In this document: piece after piece, positions 41,199 through 50,564 of the stretch
Layout of the letters: every line of letters begins with the position of its first letter
How positions within the stretch are numbered: position 1 is the first letter of the stretch
Source of the DNA: Runella sp. CRIBMP
GTDB taxonomy: Bacteria; Bacteroidota; Bacteroidia; Cytophagales; Spirosomataceae
DNA length: 64,000 nt
Direction of reading: 5' to 3'
Assembly: GCF_009905605.1 (NCBI RefSeq)
Contig: NZ_JAAAKZ010000003.1
Location: forward strand, 1-64,000
Translations under genes and position numbers: made by a program
Notes under the pieces: generated by a model
The model's database searches: none
What the model was told of the DNA's origin: nothing
Seen by the model: the letters and a program-made list of their open reading frames with translations, nothing else

Positions 41199-41714
41199 TT
41201 ATTTGTCAAAATGGCGCAAAAATTCCTCTATTTCCCCCATTTGATACGGTTTTTCCCCATCTATGACCATCAGGTTCTTCAACTCTTGGGGAGGTTGGCC
41301 ATATTTTAAAAAGCTTTCCCAAATATGATTGATATACCAAACAGGCTCTTCGCCCCAGCGTGTATCGGCGGCTTTACGAATACGAAACGTTTCTTCTGAA
41401 ATATGCGTGAAAAAGCAAAAATCATACAACGCATTCAAATCATCATCAGCAAATGCTAAAATTCCTTCGATAACGAGTACCTCAAAATCCTGATGCAAAA
41501 ACGCAGTAGCTTTCCTTAATAACTCAAAATCAATAGATTCTGGCGTTTCCCAATCTGTACGGTCATGAATAAGGGGAATGTCGTGAAGAATTTTAACGAA
41601 ATCGTCTTGGTGCAGAGCGAGTGCCCGTTTGTTTTGAGCACGAAAATGCCAAACCAATGTTTCGGCAAACGTCGTTTTTCCAGATCGGCTACGTCCGCCA
41701 ATGCCAATAATCAT
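41199..41714 (-). CDS. uridine kinase-like / NRK-like P-loop kinase
   Basis: ATG 41714 is the preferred start because it puts the P-loop at the N-terminus (MIIGIGGRSRSGKTTFAETL), as usual; an earlier frame start at 41756 adds 14 unsupported residues. The 171-aa protein has Walker A GGRSRSGKT, the substrate acid region ALHQDDFVKI, and FEVLVIEGILAFADDD as Walker B-like. It resembles uridine kinases and nicotinamide riboside kinases, so phosphorylation of a nucleoside or a similar small molecule by ATP is likely. The true substrate is not evident from the neighbours. Confidence 0.82.
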   Translation of the reverse strand: MIIGIGGRSRSGKTTFAETLVWHFRAQNKRALALHQDDFVKILHDIPLIHDRTDWETPESIDFELLRKATAFLHQDFEVLVIEGILAFADDDLNALYDFCFFTHISEETFRIRKAADTRWGEEPVWYINHIWESFLKYGQPPQELKNLMVIDGEKPYQMGEIEEFLRHFDK

Positions 41715-41776
41715 GGTAGGTGATGAGTGAGGGTTCAGCCGCAAACATAAACCCAAACTCCCTTATAAACAACAAA

Positions 41777-41794
41777 TCCCGACAAATGTCGGGA
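41777..41794 (-). terminator. short hairpin after the acyl-CoA dehydrogenase gene
   Basis: TCCCGACA and TGTCGGGA form an 8-bp inverted repeat with a 2-base centre. It lies between the acyl-CoA dehydrogenase stop (41851) and the small kinase start, so it probably limits read-through on the minus strand. Confidence 0.55.
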
Positions 41795-41850
41795 CTGTTG
41801 CTTCGGTTTTTAGTTGATGATAAAATTTTTTGGGTATGAACCCCATATCG

Positions 41851-43644
41851 TTACAAAATCACCTCTTTTTCAGTGGCAATTGTCAATACTTCGTTGTCTT
41901 TTAAACGCACCGCCAATCCAAGCGTTTTGGGGACTTCATAATGGAAGAAGAATTTCATCGTATGAATTTTTCCTTCGTAAAAAGCCAGCTCTTCGCCGTC
42001 AGGATTTTGCGTAACAATGGTGCGCTGCGCCACAACGGCTTGCTTCAGCCACTGCCACGCCACGGTACTGATGCCAAACATTTCCATGTATAAGGTGGCA
42101 TCCATCAAAAATCGCTCAATATCGCCCTGCATTGCAAAGGGCATCAAGGCCATCGTTACTTCCTGTAAACGGGCCAATTCAGTCTTCAATTTTTGGGCGT
42201 AAGGTTTCAGGGTTTCGTGGTTTTCTGCTTCGGCAATGGTTTTGGCCACTTCCCCAAAAAGATATTGCGCAGGTTTACCACCTTTCATAGTCATCTTACG
42301 ACCAAGCAAATCTTGTGACTGAATGCCAGTGGTTCCTTCATAAATCGGAGTGATACGAATATCACGATAAAGCTGTTCCAACGGAAAATCTTCCGTAAAA
42401 CCATATCCTCCTAGCACTTGTAGTCCATTGCTCACGGCCACCATTCCCATTTCGGTCGGATAGGTTTTTGCCACGGGCGTCAGCAATTCAAGCATCAAAT
42501 GGTATTTTTCCTTCTCTTCTGGGTCTTCGCTCGCGTGAGCAATGTCAGCACAACGGGCAGTTTCCATCAAAAGTGATAACGATCCTTCTACGATTGCCTT
42601 TTGCAGCAGCAACATTCGTTTTACATCTGGATGTTGAATGATTGGAATTTGAGGGCTATCCAAGGCCGACTTTTCATTCAATCGACGGCTTTGGGGACGC
42701 TCTTTGGCGTATTGCAACGAAGCACCATACGCTGCCGAAGCAATTGCCACGCCCGTCATTCCTACGCCGATGCGGGCTTCGTTCATCATCTGAAACATGT
42801 AATTAAGCCCTCGGTGCGGTTCGCCCACCAACCAGCCGTGACAATCATCGCGGTCCCCCATGGTCAGGTGCATGGCAGGAACACCCCGTTGACCTAATTT
42901 ATGATAGATTCCTGTAGAAGTTACATCATTTTCGGTGCCGTCAAGGCGGTATTTGGGTACTACAAAAAGAGAAATGCCTTTGGTACCCTTGGGCGCACCG
43001 TCAATCCGTGCCAACATCAGGTGAATAATATTTTCGCACTGATCGTGGTCACCAGCCGAAATAAAGACCTTTTGGCCTTTGATTCGGTAAGAGCCATCTG
43101 CCTGCGGAGTAGCTGAGGTCGTAATATCAGATAATGAACTTCCAGCTTGGGGTTCGGTCAGGGCCATGGTGCCTTGCCATTTTCCGCCAAGCATTTTTTC
43201 TACGTAGGTTTGTTTTAATTCTTCTGAAGCAAAAGAAGCAATCAGCCGGGCCGCCCCCGAAGTAAGGCCAGTGTACATCATGCCGTTGTTAGCTGCCATT
43301 AAAATAAACCCAAGAATAGAATTAACAATTTCGGGCAATTGCTGGCCGCCGTCTTCAAAAGAAAAGCCCGTGCCAATCAGTCCCGCGTCGCCCATTGCTT
43401 TGAGGTATTCGCCTACTTTTGGATGTACGGTTACTTTGCCGTTTTTCAGTTCTGGCTGGTTTCGGTCCAAATCACGAAAATGCGGAAACATGATAGTATC
43501 GCCTATCTGGGTGACGGCATCAATCGTCATGTCAAACGTTTCGCGGTCATGAGCGCTGTAGTAGGGGTAGTGCGTTAACTCGGTAGCATTAAATACTTCG
43601 TAGAGAAGAAAATTAAGGTTACGACGGCTATAGTACTGGGCCAT
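41851..43644 (-). CDS. acyl-CoA dehydrogenase, long (597-aa) form
   Basis: The enzyme performs the first, FAD-dependent step of beta-oxidation. The N-terminal helix (SRRNLNFLLYEVFNATEL) and long C-terminal extension place it in the roughly 600-aa FadE/DmdC-like class. The core shows MALTEPQAGSSLSDITTSAT (FAD/substrate), KVFISAGDHD, the catalytic-base region RDIRITPIYEGTTGIQSQDL, with Glu in YEGTTGIQ, and an AcylCoA_DH C-terminal domain. A TATCTTTG promoter box (43716-43709) and the palindromic operator at 43688-43701 precede it. The same operator controls the FadN-like gene 7.8 kb away, so the two should be coregulated. Confidence 0.93.
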   Translation of the reverse strand: MAQYYSRRNLNFLLYEVFNATELTHYPYYSAHDRETFDMTIDAVTQIGDTIMFPHFRDLDRNQPELKNGKVTVHPKVGEYLKAMGDAGLIGTGFSFEDGGQQLPEIVNSILGFILMAANNGMMYTGLTSGAARLIASFASEELKQTYVEKMLGGKWQGTMALTEPQAGSSLSDITTSATPQADGSYRIKGQKVFISAGDHDQCENIIHLMLARIDGAPKGTKGISLFVVPKYRLDGTENDVTSTGIYHKLGQRGVPAMHLTMGDRDDCHGWLVGEPHRGLNYMFQMMNEARIGVGMTGVAIASAAYGASLQYAKERPQSRRLNEKSALDSPQIPIIQHPDVKRMLLLQKAIVEGSLSLLMETARCADIAHASEDPEEKEKYHLMLELLTPVAKTYPTEMGMVAVSNGLQVLGGYGFTEDFPLEQLYRDIRITPIYEGTTGIQSQDLLGRKMTMKGGKPAQYLFGEVAKTIAEAENHETLKPYAQKLKTELARLQEVTMALMPFAMQGDIERFLMDATLYMEMFGISTVAWQWLKQAVVAQRTIVTQNPDGEELAFYEGKIHTMKFFFHYEVPKTLGLAVRLKDNEVLTIATEKEVIL

Positions 43645-43687
43645 TGACAGTTAAGCAGTTAGAAGGTTAAGCAAAATGGTTTTATTA

Positions 43688-43701
43688 GTATGCAAGCATA
43701 C
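43688..43701. promoter_or_regulatory. fatty-acid operator palindrome, copy 2
   Basis: GTATGCAAGCATAC is identical to the site at 34127-34140. Here it lies directly downstream of the -7 box, at the expected transcription start of the acyl-CoA dehydrogenase gene, a repressor-type position. Confidence 0.8.
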
Positions 43702-43708
43702 CGAATTG

Positions 43709-43716
43709 CAAAGATA
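43709..43716 (-). promoter_or_regulatory. -7 box of the acyl-CoA dehydrogenase promoter
   Basis: The minus strand reads TATCTTTG, an exact TAnnTTTG match, 65 bases before the ATG. Confidence 0.65.
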
Positions 43717-43750
43717 TATAAAAACTTTACAAGATAAACAGACCCACAAA

Positions 43751-43774
43751 AAAAGCGGCCCGAAAGCCGCTTTT
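43751..43774 (-). terminator. terminator of the molybdenum hydroxylase operon
   Basis: AAAAGCGGC (43751-43759) pairs with GCCGCTTTT (43766-43774) over a 6-base loop, giving a U tract on the minus strand. Confidence 0.85.
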
Positions 43775-43795
43775 GGTATGATATCCATACACTTA

Positions 43796-43824
43796 ACTTT
43801 CCAAGTCTTCAAGACTTGGAAAGT
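43796..43824. repeat. ACTTTCCAAG palindromic repeat, copy 2
   Basis: ACTTTCCAAGTCTT (43796-43809) and its complement (43811-43824) flank a single C. The core ACTTTCCAAG...CTTGGAAAGT matches copy 1 at 31621-31652. As there, it lies just beyond a minus-strand stop and before a second hairpin. Confidence 0.8.
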
Positions 43825-43834
43825 GTTCCGTTTT

Positions 43835-45988
43835 CTACGCCAAGGTATTCAAATCAAACGGCAATTTTCGGATGCGCTTGCCCGTTGCGGCAAAAACAGC
43901 ATTGGCCAGCGCTGGAGCTATCGGTGGCAATCCTGGCTCACCTACTCCACCTGGTTCGGCGCCGCTTTCTACGATATGAATCTCAACCGCAGGCATCTCG
44001 TTAAAACGCATTACATGGTATTGATGGAAATTGGTATGGTCGGCTTGCCCGTGCGTAAACGTCACTCCTTTTTTAACCGCCGCCGTGATACCCATCACAA
44101 TATTGCCTTCAGTTTGGGCTTTCACATTGTCTGGATTTACGTAGTGCCCACAGTCAATGACCGACACGACTTTTTCCACTTTCACGCCCGCTCCGTGCTT
44201 GGCTACAGTAATGCAACACGCACTGATACTACCAAAAGATTTAAATACAGCGATGCCTTTTCCGTGTCCAGCGGGAAGTTTTTCTCCCCATTTGGCTTTT
44301 TCTCCCAATGTTTCGAGCACTTTTTTGAATCGCTCATCGGTTATCATTTCAAGACGCGCTTTCAATGGGTCTTTGCCCGCCGAATGGATAAGTTCGTCCA
44401 AAAACCCTTCCTGACTAAACCCAAAATTGGACGCGTAAACCGAGCGCCACCACACAATCGGAATCTCAGTATCCACGTGCGTAAACGACACTTTGAAGGC
44501 TGGAATCGTATATTTTTGTTCTTTTTGGCTCAACTCCCCGCAAATCCAATCGTCTGGCTTATCATTTGGCGCTTTGAATACCTGAAACTGAATAGATTCT
44601 CCAATAGGATGGTGGTGATAGGCTACAATATTGCCTTTCTCATCAACCCCTCCCTGCATCCGCGCCATCATACCGGGGCGGTACGGCCCTTGGGTGATGT
44701 CATCTTCGCGCGTCCAAACCAATTTGACTGGTTTTTTCACTTCTTTCGAAAGAAAACAAGCTTCCAACAAAAAATCATGGTAGGCTTTACGGCCAAAGGC
44801 TCCGCCCAACAACGCTACGTTTATTTTTATTTGTTCAGGTTTGATTTTGAGATACCCAGCCAAGTCGCGCAAGGCCCAATCTGGCCCTTGAATTGGTGCC
44901 CAAACTTCCGCCGTACCGTCTTCTTTTACGTGCGCAATGGCATTTTCAGGCTCCATTGGTGCGTGTGCCAAAAACGGAGTTTCATAAAGCGCTTCCAATT
45001 TTTTGGCTGCACCGGCAAATGCCGCTGCAAAATCACCCGATTCTTCACCTTTTAGGCCTTCTTTGGTAGCCGCTTCCGCGCATTTTTTGAAATAAGCATC
45101 GGTAGTTAAGGTATGTGGTACTGTTCCGTTGTCCCAATGAACTTTTACTACTTTTTTGGCCGATAAGGCCGCCCAATAATTATCTGCGATGATTGCCACG
45201 GCTTCGGCCGTGCGGTGAGGCATTGGGCGCTCACACTTCAAAACTTTTTGTACCCCTTTGATTTTGAGTGCTTCGGTATCATCAATTGATACTACTTTTC
45301 CAAAGATGTGGGGATTGTGAATCATGACGGCATAGACCATTCCAGGTACTTCAACGTCAATACCAAAAACGGCCTTGCCTGTTACCCGCGCTGGTACGTC
45401 GAGTCGGGGGGCGTATTTTCCTACAATCTTAAAGTCTTTGGCCTCTTTGAGTGCGGGGTTTTTAGGTACTTCAAATTTTGAGGCTTCGTCGGCTACTTCT
45501 CCGTAAGTCAACGATTTTCCACTCGGTCTGTGGAAAACTTTGGCTTCTTTGGCATAACACTCGCTTTCAGGAACGCTCCAGCGCTGAGCGGCGGCTTTCA
45601 CCAGCATTTCCCGGGCAGCTGCTCCTGCCTGACGGATTGGCTTCCATAAGGCCCGTACGCTGCTGCTTCCGCCCGAGGTTTGGTCGCCGTACTTTCCTTT
45701 TCCATCTGACTGCCAAATAGTTACTTGATCAAGACGCACTTCAAGCTCTTCGGCCAACAGCGACGGTACAGCCTGCGTAGAACCTTGGCCCATGTCAGGT
45801 CGCGGATTAATCAAAATGATTTTTCCGTTTGGCTCAATCACAATAAATGGATTGATTTCGAGGGCCAATGCAGAAGGCCCTGCTCCGTTTAAATGAATGA
45901 CCGTTGGCTTAGAGGAAGCCGAAAGGCCCATCATCAGACCCGCCGATGATAAGCCAAGTGTTTTTATAAAATCTCTGCGATTGCTCAT
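43835..45988 (-). CDS. molybdopterin-binding subunit of an exported xanthine dehydrogenase-family hydroxylase
   Basis: The 717-aa protein is the large subunit of the two-subunit IorB-like molybdenum hydroxylases. It begins with a Tat signal ([20 protein letters not shown]), so the folded holoenzyme is exported. [36 protein letters not shown] and [17 protein letters not shown] near the C-terminus (with the catalytic Glu) are family hallmarks. It oxidises an aldehyde or N-heterocycle with water as oxygen source. The iron-sulfur subunit gene lies 55 bases upstream. No FAD subunit is present, which is normal for this class, and electrons must leave through a cytochrome or other carrier not found here. 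Confidence 0.92.
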   Translation of the reverse strand: MSNRRDFIKTLGLSSAGLMMGLSASSKPTVIHLNGAGPSALALEINPFIVIEPNGKIILINPRPDMGQGSTQAVPSLLAEELEVRLDQVTIWQSDGKGKYGDQTSGGSSSVRALWKPIRQAGAAAREMLVKAAAQRWSVPESECYAKEAKVFHRPSGKSLTYGEVADEASKFEVPKNPALKEAKDFKIVGKYAPRLDVPARVTGKAVFGIDVEVPGMVYAVMIHNPHIFGKVVSIDDTEALKIKGVQKVLKCERPMPHRTAEAVAIIADNYWAALSAKKVVKVHWDNGTVPHTLTTDAYFKKCAEAATKEGLKGEESGDFAAAFAGAAKKLEALYETPFLAHAPMEPENAIAHVKEDGTAEVWAPIQGPDWALRDLAGYLKIKPEQIKINVALLGGAFGRKAYHDFLLEACFLSKEVKKPVKLVWTREDDITQGPYRPGMMARMQGGVDEKGNIVAYHHHPIGESIQFQVFKAPNDKPDDWICGELSQKEQKYTIPAFKVSFTHVDTEIPIVWWRSVYASNFGFSQEGFLDELIHSAGKDPLKARLEMITDERFKKVLETLGEKAKWGEKLPAGHGKGIAVFKSFGSISACCITVAKHGAGVKVEKVVSVIDCGHYVNPDNVKAQTEGNIVMGITAAVKKGVTFTHGQADHTNFHQYHVMRFNEMPAVEIHIVESGAEPGGVGEPGLPPIAPALANAVFAATGKRIRKLPFDLNTLA

Positions 45989-46043
45989 CTTTTTTGTCTT
46001 TTTTTGCCTAATGACACATCACTGTTGATGCGCATGTTGTGGT

Positions 46044-46532
46044 TTATTTTCCGCCAGTTACGCCTGTTTTAGGAGTATCTTTTGCCGCTCGTTTAATCGC
46101 TTTACGAATACGGTCATACGTACCACAACGACAAATATGGCCGCGCATAGCAGAATCAATATCGGCATCGGTAGGGTTGGCTTTTTCTTTCAACAAAGCA
46201 CTTGCCGCCATGATTTGGCCCGACTGGCAATAACCACACTGCGGCACTTGCTCCTCAATCCACGCCTGTTGTACTGGATGCAGATTTTCTTCAGTGCCGA
46301 GACCTTCAATCGTCGTAATTTTTTTACCAATTACGGCCTGCACAGGAAGCACACATGAACGGGTAGGTTTACCTTCTAAATGAACAGTACAGGCACCACA
46401 CTGCGCAATTCCGCAGCCAAATTTGGTACCTTTTAGTCCTACAAAATCGCGGATTGCCCAGAGGAGCGGCATTTTGGGGTCAATATCAAGGGAAAAGTTT
46501 TTTCCGTTGACATTCAAAGAAATCGCGGCCAT
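46044..46532 (-). CDS. [2Fe-2S] subunit of the molybdenum hydroxylase
   Basis: The 162-aa IorA/CoxS-like protein has a plant-type ferredoxin domain ([18 protein letters not shown] with C-x4-C-x2-C, plus the Cys in RSCVLP) and a four-helix second cluster domain ([17 protein letters not shown] and [14 protein letters not shown]). It passes electrons from the molybdenum site. It has no signal peptide of its own, so it is probably carried across the membrane bound to the Tat-signal-bearing large subunit. It is the first gene of the two-gene operon. Confidence 0.94.
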   Translation of the reverse strand: MAAISLNVNGKNFSLDIDPKMPLLWAIRDFVGLKGTKFGCGIAQCGACTVHLEGKPTRSCVLPVQAVIGKKITTIEGLGTEENLHPVQQAWIEEQVPQCGYCQSGQIMAASALLKEKANPTDADIDSAMRGHICRCGTYDRIRKAIKRAAKDTPKTGVTGGK

Positions 46533-46676
46533 AGTTTCAAAAAGGTTCTATTGGAGTTTATTTTTAAGTAAAGTTTAAGAGAATATGGGGCAAAACCAAG
46601 TTTTACGGATGAAAGCACAATTTTCCAAACCCAAAATACATAAAACCCGCCTGAAATGCCCGTAGATGTGAGTTCG

Positions 46677-47312
46677 TTATTTTGTTTTTCCGAACGGATT
46701 TTGAAAAAGATGCTTAATATCGGTTTCGACAAAATGGGCTTTTTTAAGAAGGGCTTTTTTTAACAGCTTTATATATTCTGATTTGGGAATCTCAATCGCC
46801 CCAAATCTACGTACATTGTCATTGATGAACTGCGTGTCCAGAAGATCGTAACTTTGCTGTTTAAGAATTTCAATCAAATAATGAAAAGCGACTTTGGAGG
46901 CATTGCTTACGGTGTGAAACATGGATTCTCCAAAAAAAACACCCCCAATGGCAACACCGTATAAACCACCCACCAGTTCATTATTTTCGTAGGTCTCGAC
47001 GCTATGTGCAAAACCCATTCGATGCAACTCAGAATAGGCGCTGATGATTTCATCAGAAATCCAAGTGGATTCTTCATCTTGTCTGGGCAAAGCGCAGCCT
47101 TTCATTACACCCTCAAAATCAGCGTTCACTCGAATCTCAAATTGTTGTTTATTGAGGATGGGGCGCAGCGATTTGGAAGGTTTGTAGGTATCAAGCGGAA
47201 TAATGGCCCGAGGGTCTGGAGAGTACCAATAGAGCGTACCATCGGCATCGGCCATTGGAAAAATTCCATTCATGTACCCATAAATAAGATCGTCGGCCGA
47301 CAAAAAATTCAT
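46677..47312 (-). CDS. aat: leucyl/phenylalanyl-tRNA-protein transferase
   Basis: Aat adds Leu or Phe to N-terminal Lys/Arg of proteins, marking them for ClpAP under the N-end rule. The 211-aa sequence has GYMNGIFPMADADGTLYWYS, DPRAIIPLDTYKPSKSL, TWISDEIISAYSELHRMGFA, SVETYENNELVGGLYGVAIG, GESMFHTVSNASKVAFHYL and LLDTQFINDNVRRFGAIEI, all in the family order. The length is normal. A TATTTTTG box lies 25 bases upstream (47344-47337). Confidence 0.96.
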   Translation of the reverse strand: MNFLSADDLIYGYMNGIFPMADADGTLYWYSPDPRAIIPLDTYKPSKSLRPILNKQQFEIRVNADFEGVMKGCALPRQDEESTWISDEIISAYSELHRMGFAHSVETYENNELVGGLYGVAIGGVFFGESMFHTVSNASKVAFHYLIEILKQQSYDLLDTQFINDNVRRFGAIEIPKSEYIKLLKKALLKKAHFVETDIKHLFQNPFGKTK

Positions 47313-47365
47313 AAAAAACTACCCGTATTTCAACCCCAAAAATACAATAAAAACGTCAACGAGCG

Positions 47366-48067
47366 ATGAAATGGACGATAAGTATTCTAATTTTGATGAT
47401 GGCTTGTGCCGCCGAATCTCCTATGAACAACGACCAGACTCCAGCGCCTACACTCGTCCCCGGACAATATCGTTATTTGTCCCTAGGCGATTCTTATACC
47501 ATTGGTGAACGGGTAACGCCCGAAGAACGTTGGAGCGTCATTTTGAGTGATTTGTTGCGCAAAAACAACATAAACATCGCCAATCCAGAGATTATCGCCA
47601 AAACGGGCTGGACAACAGCCGAGCTGATGGAAGGTATTAAAGGCAGAAATCCTAAAGGCCCTTACAATTTGGTTTCTATCTTGATTGGGGTAAATAATCA
47701 ATACCGTGGTCAATCCATTGAGCGATACCGCGAAGAGTTGCACGAACTTCTTCAACAATCCATTGGATTTGCGGGCGGAAATATCGAACGCGTTTTTATG
47801 CTTTCAACCCCCGATTGGGGCGTAACACCATTTGCCAAAGGAACCGACCAGGCCAAAATTGCCACCGAAATTGATGCATTTAACAATGCTGCCAAGGAGG
47901 AATGTGAAAAATTAGGGATTGTATTTATCGATATAACCCCACTCTCTCGTACGGCTCGCAACGATGCCTCACTTATTGCGGATGACGGGCTTCATTTTTC
48001 GGGAAAAATGTACCGTCAGTGGGCTGAATTTGCCTTACCAACGGCACAAAATCGGGTAAATAAATAA
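47366..48067 (+). CDS. lipoprotein SGNH/GDSL hydrolase
   Basis: The 233-aa protein begins with a lipoprotein signal (MKWTISILILMMAC, lipobox LMMAC with lipidated Cys14). The SGNH blocks are present: block I YLSLGDSYTIGE with the nucleophile Ser, block III ILIGVNNQYRG with Asn, and block V DDGLHFSGKMYRQWA with the Asp-x-x-His pair. It is an esterase or lipase anchored to a membrane; candidate substrates include acetylated glycans and lipids. The start is 53 bases from the divergent aat start, so their promoters must overlap. Confidence 0.9.
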   Translation: MKWTISILILMMACAAESPMNNDQTPAPTLVPGQYRYLSLGDSYTIGERVTPEERWSVILSDLLRKNNINIANPEIIAKTGWTTAELMEGIKGRNPKGPYNLVSILIGVNNQYRGQSIERYREELHELLQQSIGFAGGNIERVFMLSTPDWGVTPFAKGTDQAKIATEIDAFNNAAKEECEKLGIVFIDITPLSRTARNDASLIADDGLHFSGKMYRQWAEFALPTAQNRVNK

Positions 48068-48156
48068 GTAGGGTAAAATGTGTTAAGGAAAATGAAATAT
48101 CCTAAAACGATTTTGAATATCTTCTTATATACGTATTGAATTAAGAAAAGTCACTT

Positions 48157-48771
48157 TTATTGATTAAAAAAATATACTATTCCCAAAGACGCCCGAAAAG
48201 TACGCACATCAGGACGGTCTTCAAACCCCTGACCATTTGCTAAAAAACTGTTAAACTTCCCAAAAGTACCGCCAATCCGACCATTTATAGCCAATTGAGT
48301 GGTGATAAAATAGTTTACGCCGCCGCCCAACCATACCCCAGGGCCTTTCAACTGAAACTCGTAAAATCGAGCATTCAATAAAACGGGCTTTATTTTCAGG
48401 TTTGTCAATGCGTAGCCACCTTCTACAAATGGACGCACTTTTTGCAATGTTCCGCCAAAATTAGCCCTTATACCAGCAACTAGCGTTCCCATTTGATTGA
48501 TGTCCCATTCTGACTTGAATTTTAGGGTTTGGGCTTCATATTGGGCAAATGCCTCAAAACGCTGGTTAAAACCATACCCCAAACGAACACCAGCTCCTAT
48601 TCCATTTGGATCTGATTCATCTAGTTGGTCAAAAAACGTGGACGACCATTGAACAAGACTGCCGTACAAATGCACATTTAAGCCTTCGATATTAGACTGA
48701 ATATCCTGCGCACGCAGTAAAAGTGAGGTGGTCAGAAACAAGAGAGGCAATAGAATTATCTGTCGTAGCAT
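48157..48771 (-). CDS. outer-membrane beta-barrel protein
   Basis: The 204-aa protein has a signal peptide (MLRQIILLPLLFLTTSLLLR, cleaved near AQD) followed by alternating amphipathic strands (NVHLYGSLVQWSSTFFD, IGAGVRLGYGFNQRFEAFAQ, LAINGRIGGTFGKFN) and the terminal strand ASLGIVYFFN. This is an 8-10-strand OmpW/PorT-like barrel. It lies 12 bases downstream of the membrane Ser/Thr kinase gene, so it is the last gene of the kinase operon. I infer that it could be the outer-membrane contact or sensor for the kinase's periplasmic arm. Confidence 0.85.
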   Translation of the reverse strand: MLRQIILLPLLFLTTSLLLRAQDIQSNIEGLNVHLYGSLVQWSSTFFDQLDESDPNGIGAGVRLGYGFNQRFEAFAQYEAQTLKFKSEWDINQMGTLVAGIRANFGGTLQKVRPFVEGGYALTNLKIKPVLLNARFYEFQLKGPGVWLGGGVNYFITTQLAINGRIGGTFGKFNSFLANGQGFEDRPDVRTFRASLGIVYFFNQ

Positions 48772-48783
48772 TGTTTTAAAAGG

Positions 48784-50538
48784 TTAGAATGGAACGGTAA
48801 GAGTAGTACGAGTGGTACGTAGATTATTGATGCGGCGGCCTTGCTGAAACACCACCTCATCGCTGGCTTTATCGCTGTATTCGGGGTATTTGATGGCTAT
48901 CCATTGATTATTGACCGCTTCAACGGCTTCAAATTGAACAGCTAAAAGCGCTTTTTGTGAATTGGAAGCGGGTCGAGCTGACGTAACGCGGGCCCGCACC
49001 CGAGCTCCTGTTGACACCACCATTAAGCCATCTATTTGAATGGGTGACACCGCTCTCAGCCAAACGATTTGCCCTGCCACCGCGTCCGATGAAATTGTTT
49101 GGGTGAACTCTACCGCAAAAGGCTCATTTCTTACTTCGACCGTTGCCATTCGAACGGGTACTTTGTGCTCTGGCTCTTTGGGCTTTTCTTCTTTTTCAAC
49201 AGGCTTAGGCTCTTCCTTTACGGGGGGGGTATCTTCTGGTTTTTCGTCGACTGGTACCTTCTTTTTTACTGGGTTGGATGGGGTATTGTTAATGGGCTTT
49301 GAAGGTTTATCAATCGGAAGGGCTGATTCTTGTTTAGGTGGCAAACGCACTACCACTTCCGCTTGAGCAATTGTAGGAAGGCTGTTCTGTTTTTTTTCAA
49401 CCGCTGGGCCAACTACCTTTTTTGTTGTGTCTGTTTGAACCAGACCAAAGGGTGGTTCTTTACGGTCATCGTCTTTTTTATCTACGCCAACAAGCCAAAA
49501 CCCGACAATCCCCGCCGCAATCACGATAGCTCCCAACAATATCAACCCTTCCAAACTCAACAGATTAGCCGTGAGTTGTTGCGTTCCTGATTGCTTCTTA
49601 GGTTGCGTATCGGCACCCGCCAACCGAGTAGGTGCTACCTGTGGTTTATCAGTCTTAACATCTGCCAAACGAGTGGAGGGTAGGGGCTTGGGAGTCGTAT
49701 CAAATATTTGGAGGTTAATCGGCCCAGGTGCAACCACCAACGTCAAGGCCTGACGTAATTCTAAGGCTTTAGAAAAGCGTTTTTCTGGTTTCTTTTGAAG
49801 CAGTACCTCCAAAATTTCGTCTATCTGTTTGGGCAAATCGCCCACCCGTGTTCGTGCCGAAATGGGTTTTTTAGTCAGAATTTGGTTGATAAGGGTTGTA
49901 TCAGTGGCAGGTTCAAATGGCAGTTTTCCTGTCAATAGTTCGTACAATAACACCCCAACGGCGTACAAATCCGACTGTACTGACGGCTCCGCGCCATTCA
50001 ATAATTCAGGGGCCATGTATTCCAAGGTACCAACCACCCTATCTACCCGGGTGAGGCGCTGACTGCCAACCATTCGCGCAATGCCAAAATCCATCAGTTT
50101 AACCGTTCCTTCACGGGTGAGCATCAAATTTGCGGGTTTGATGTCTCGGTGCAAAATCCCTTTATAATGAGCGTGTTGCAACCCATCAAGGGCCTGAATA
50201 ACAATCCTGATGGCCGTTTCTAATGGCAATTTTCCTTGCTTAGACACCAAGCGCTCTAAAGTCATTCCGTCCACCAACTCCATCACCATCACATTGTCGG
50301 ACCGAACTTGAAGAAAATTGTATAAGGTCGCCACATTCGGATGGTTAAGTTGGGCAGAAAGCACAGCCTCATTCCGAAACCGTTCCATGAAAGTAGCGTC
50401 GCGCAACAAATGTGGATGCAGCATTTTGATGGCTACAGGACGACGAAGAAACGTATCGGTGGCACGATACACCGTCCCCATACCTCCTTCGCCGAGGAGC
50501 TCTTCAATATGATAGTTTTGTAGGGTTCGGCCAATCAT
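48784..50538 (-). CDS. membrane Ser/Thr protein kinase with periplasmic Pro/Lys/Glu-rich arm
   Basis: The 584-aa Hanks-type kinase has a full catalytic domain: [14 protein letters not shown] (Gly loop), AIKML (Lys), [12 protein letters not shown] near residue 131 and [10 protein letters not shown] as DFG. One membrane helix near residue 340 ([20 protein letters not shown]) is followed by a long linker rich in P, K and E ([20 protein letters not shown]), like the TonB periplasmic spacer, and a C-terminal beta domain of about 110 residues ([20 protein letters not shown] ... TTLTVPF). No PASTA or PEGA repeats are seen. It starts 26 bases after the phosphatase gene. I infer a sensor spanning the periplasm. 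Confidence 0.9.
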   Translation of the reverse strand: MIGRTLQNYHIEELLGEGGMGTVYRATDTFLRRPVAIKMLHPHLLRDATFMERFRNEAVLSAQLNHPNVATLYNFLQVRSDNVMVMELVDGMTLERLVSKQGKLPLETAIRIVIQALDGLQHAHYKGILHRDIKPANLMLTREGTVKLMDFGIARMVGSQRLTRVDRVVGTLEYMAPELLNGAEPSVQSDLYAVGVLLYELLTGKLPFEPATDTTLINQILTKKPISARTRVGDLPKQIDEILEVLLQKKPEKRFSKALELRQALTLVVAPGPINLQIFDTTPKPLPSTRLADVKTDKPQVAPTRLAGADTQPKKQSGTQQLTANLLSLEGLILLGAIVIAAGIVGFWLVGVDKKDDDRKEPPFGLVQTDTTKKVVGPAVEKKQNSLPTIAQAEVVVRLPPKQESALPIDKPSKPINNTPSNPVKKKVPVDEKPEDTPPVKEEPKPVEKEEKPKEPEHKVPVRMATVEVRNEPFAVEFTQTISSDAVAGQIVWLRAVSPIQIDGLMVVSTGARVRARVTSARPASNSQKALLAVQFEAVEAVNNQWIAIKYPEYSDKASDEVVFQQGRRINNLRTTRTTLTVPF

Positions 50539-50564
50539 TTCAGTAAACAGTAACGGTTAATTAT

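Noticed and set aside
43676-45055. Long plus-strand open frame (459 codons) opposite the molybdenum hydroxylase gene
   Set aside because: It is an antisense shadow. The minus-strand protein has clear family motifs across the same interval, and the plus-strand product is Phe/Arg/His-rich with no recognisable domain.
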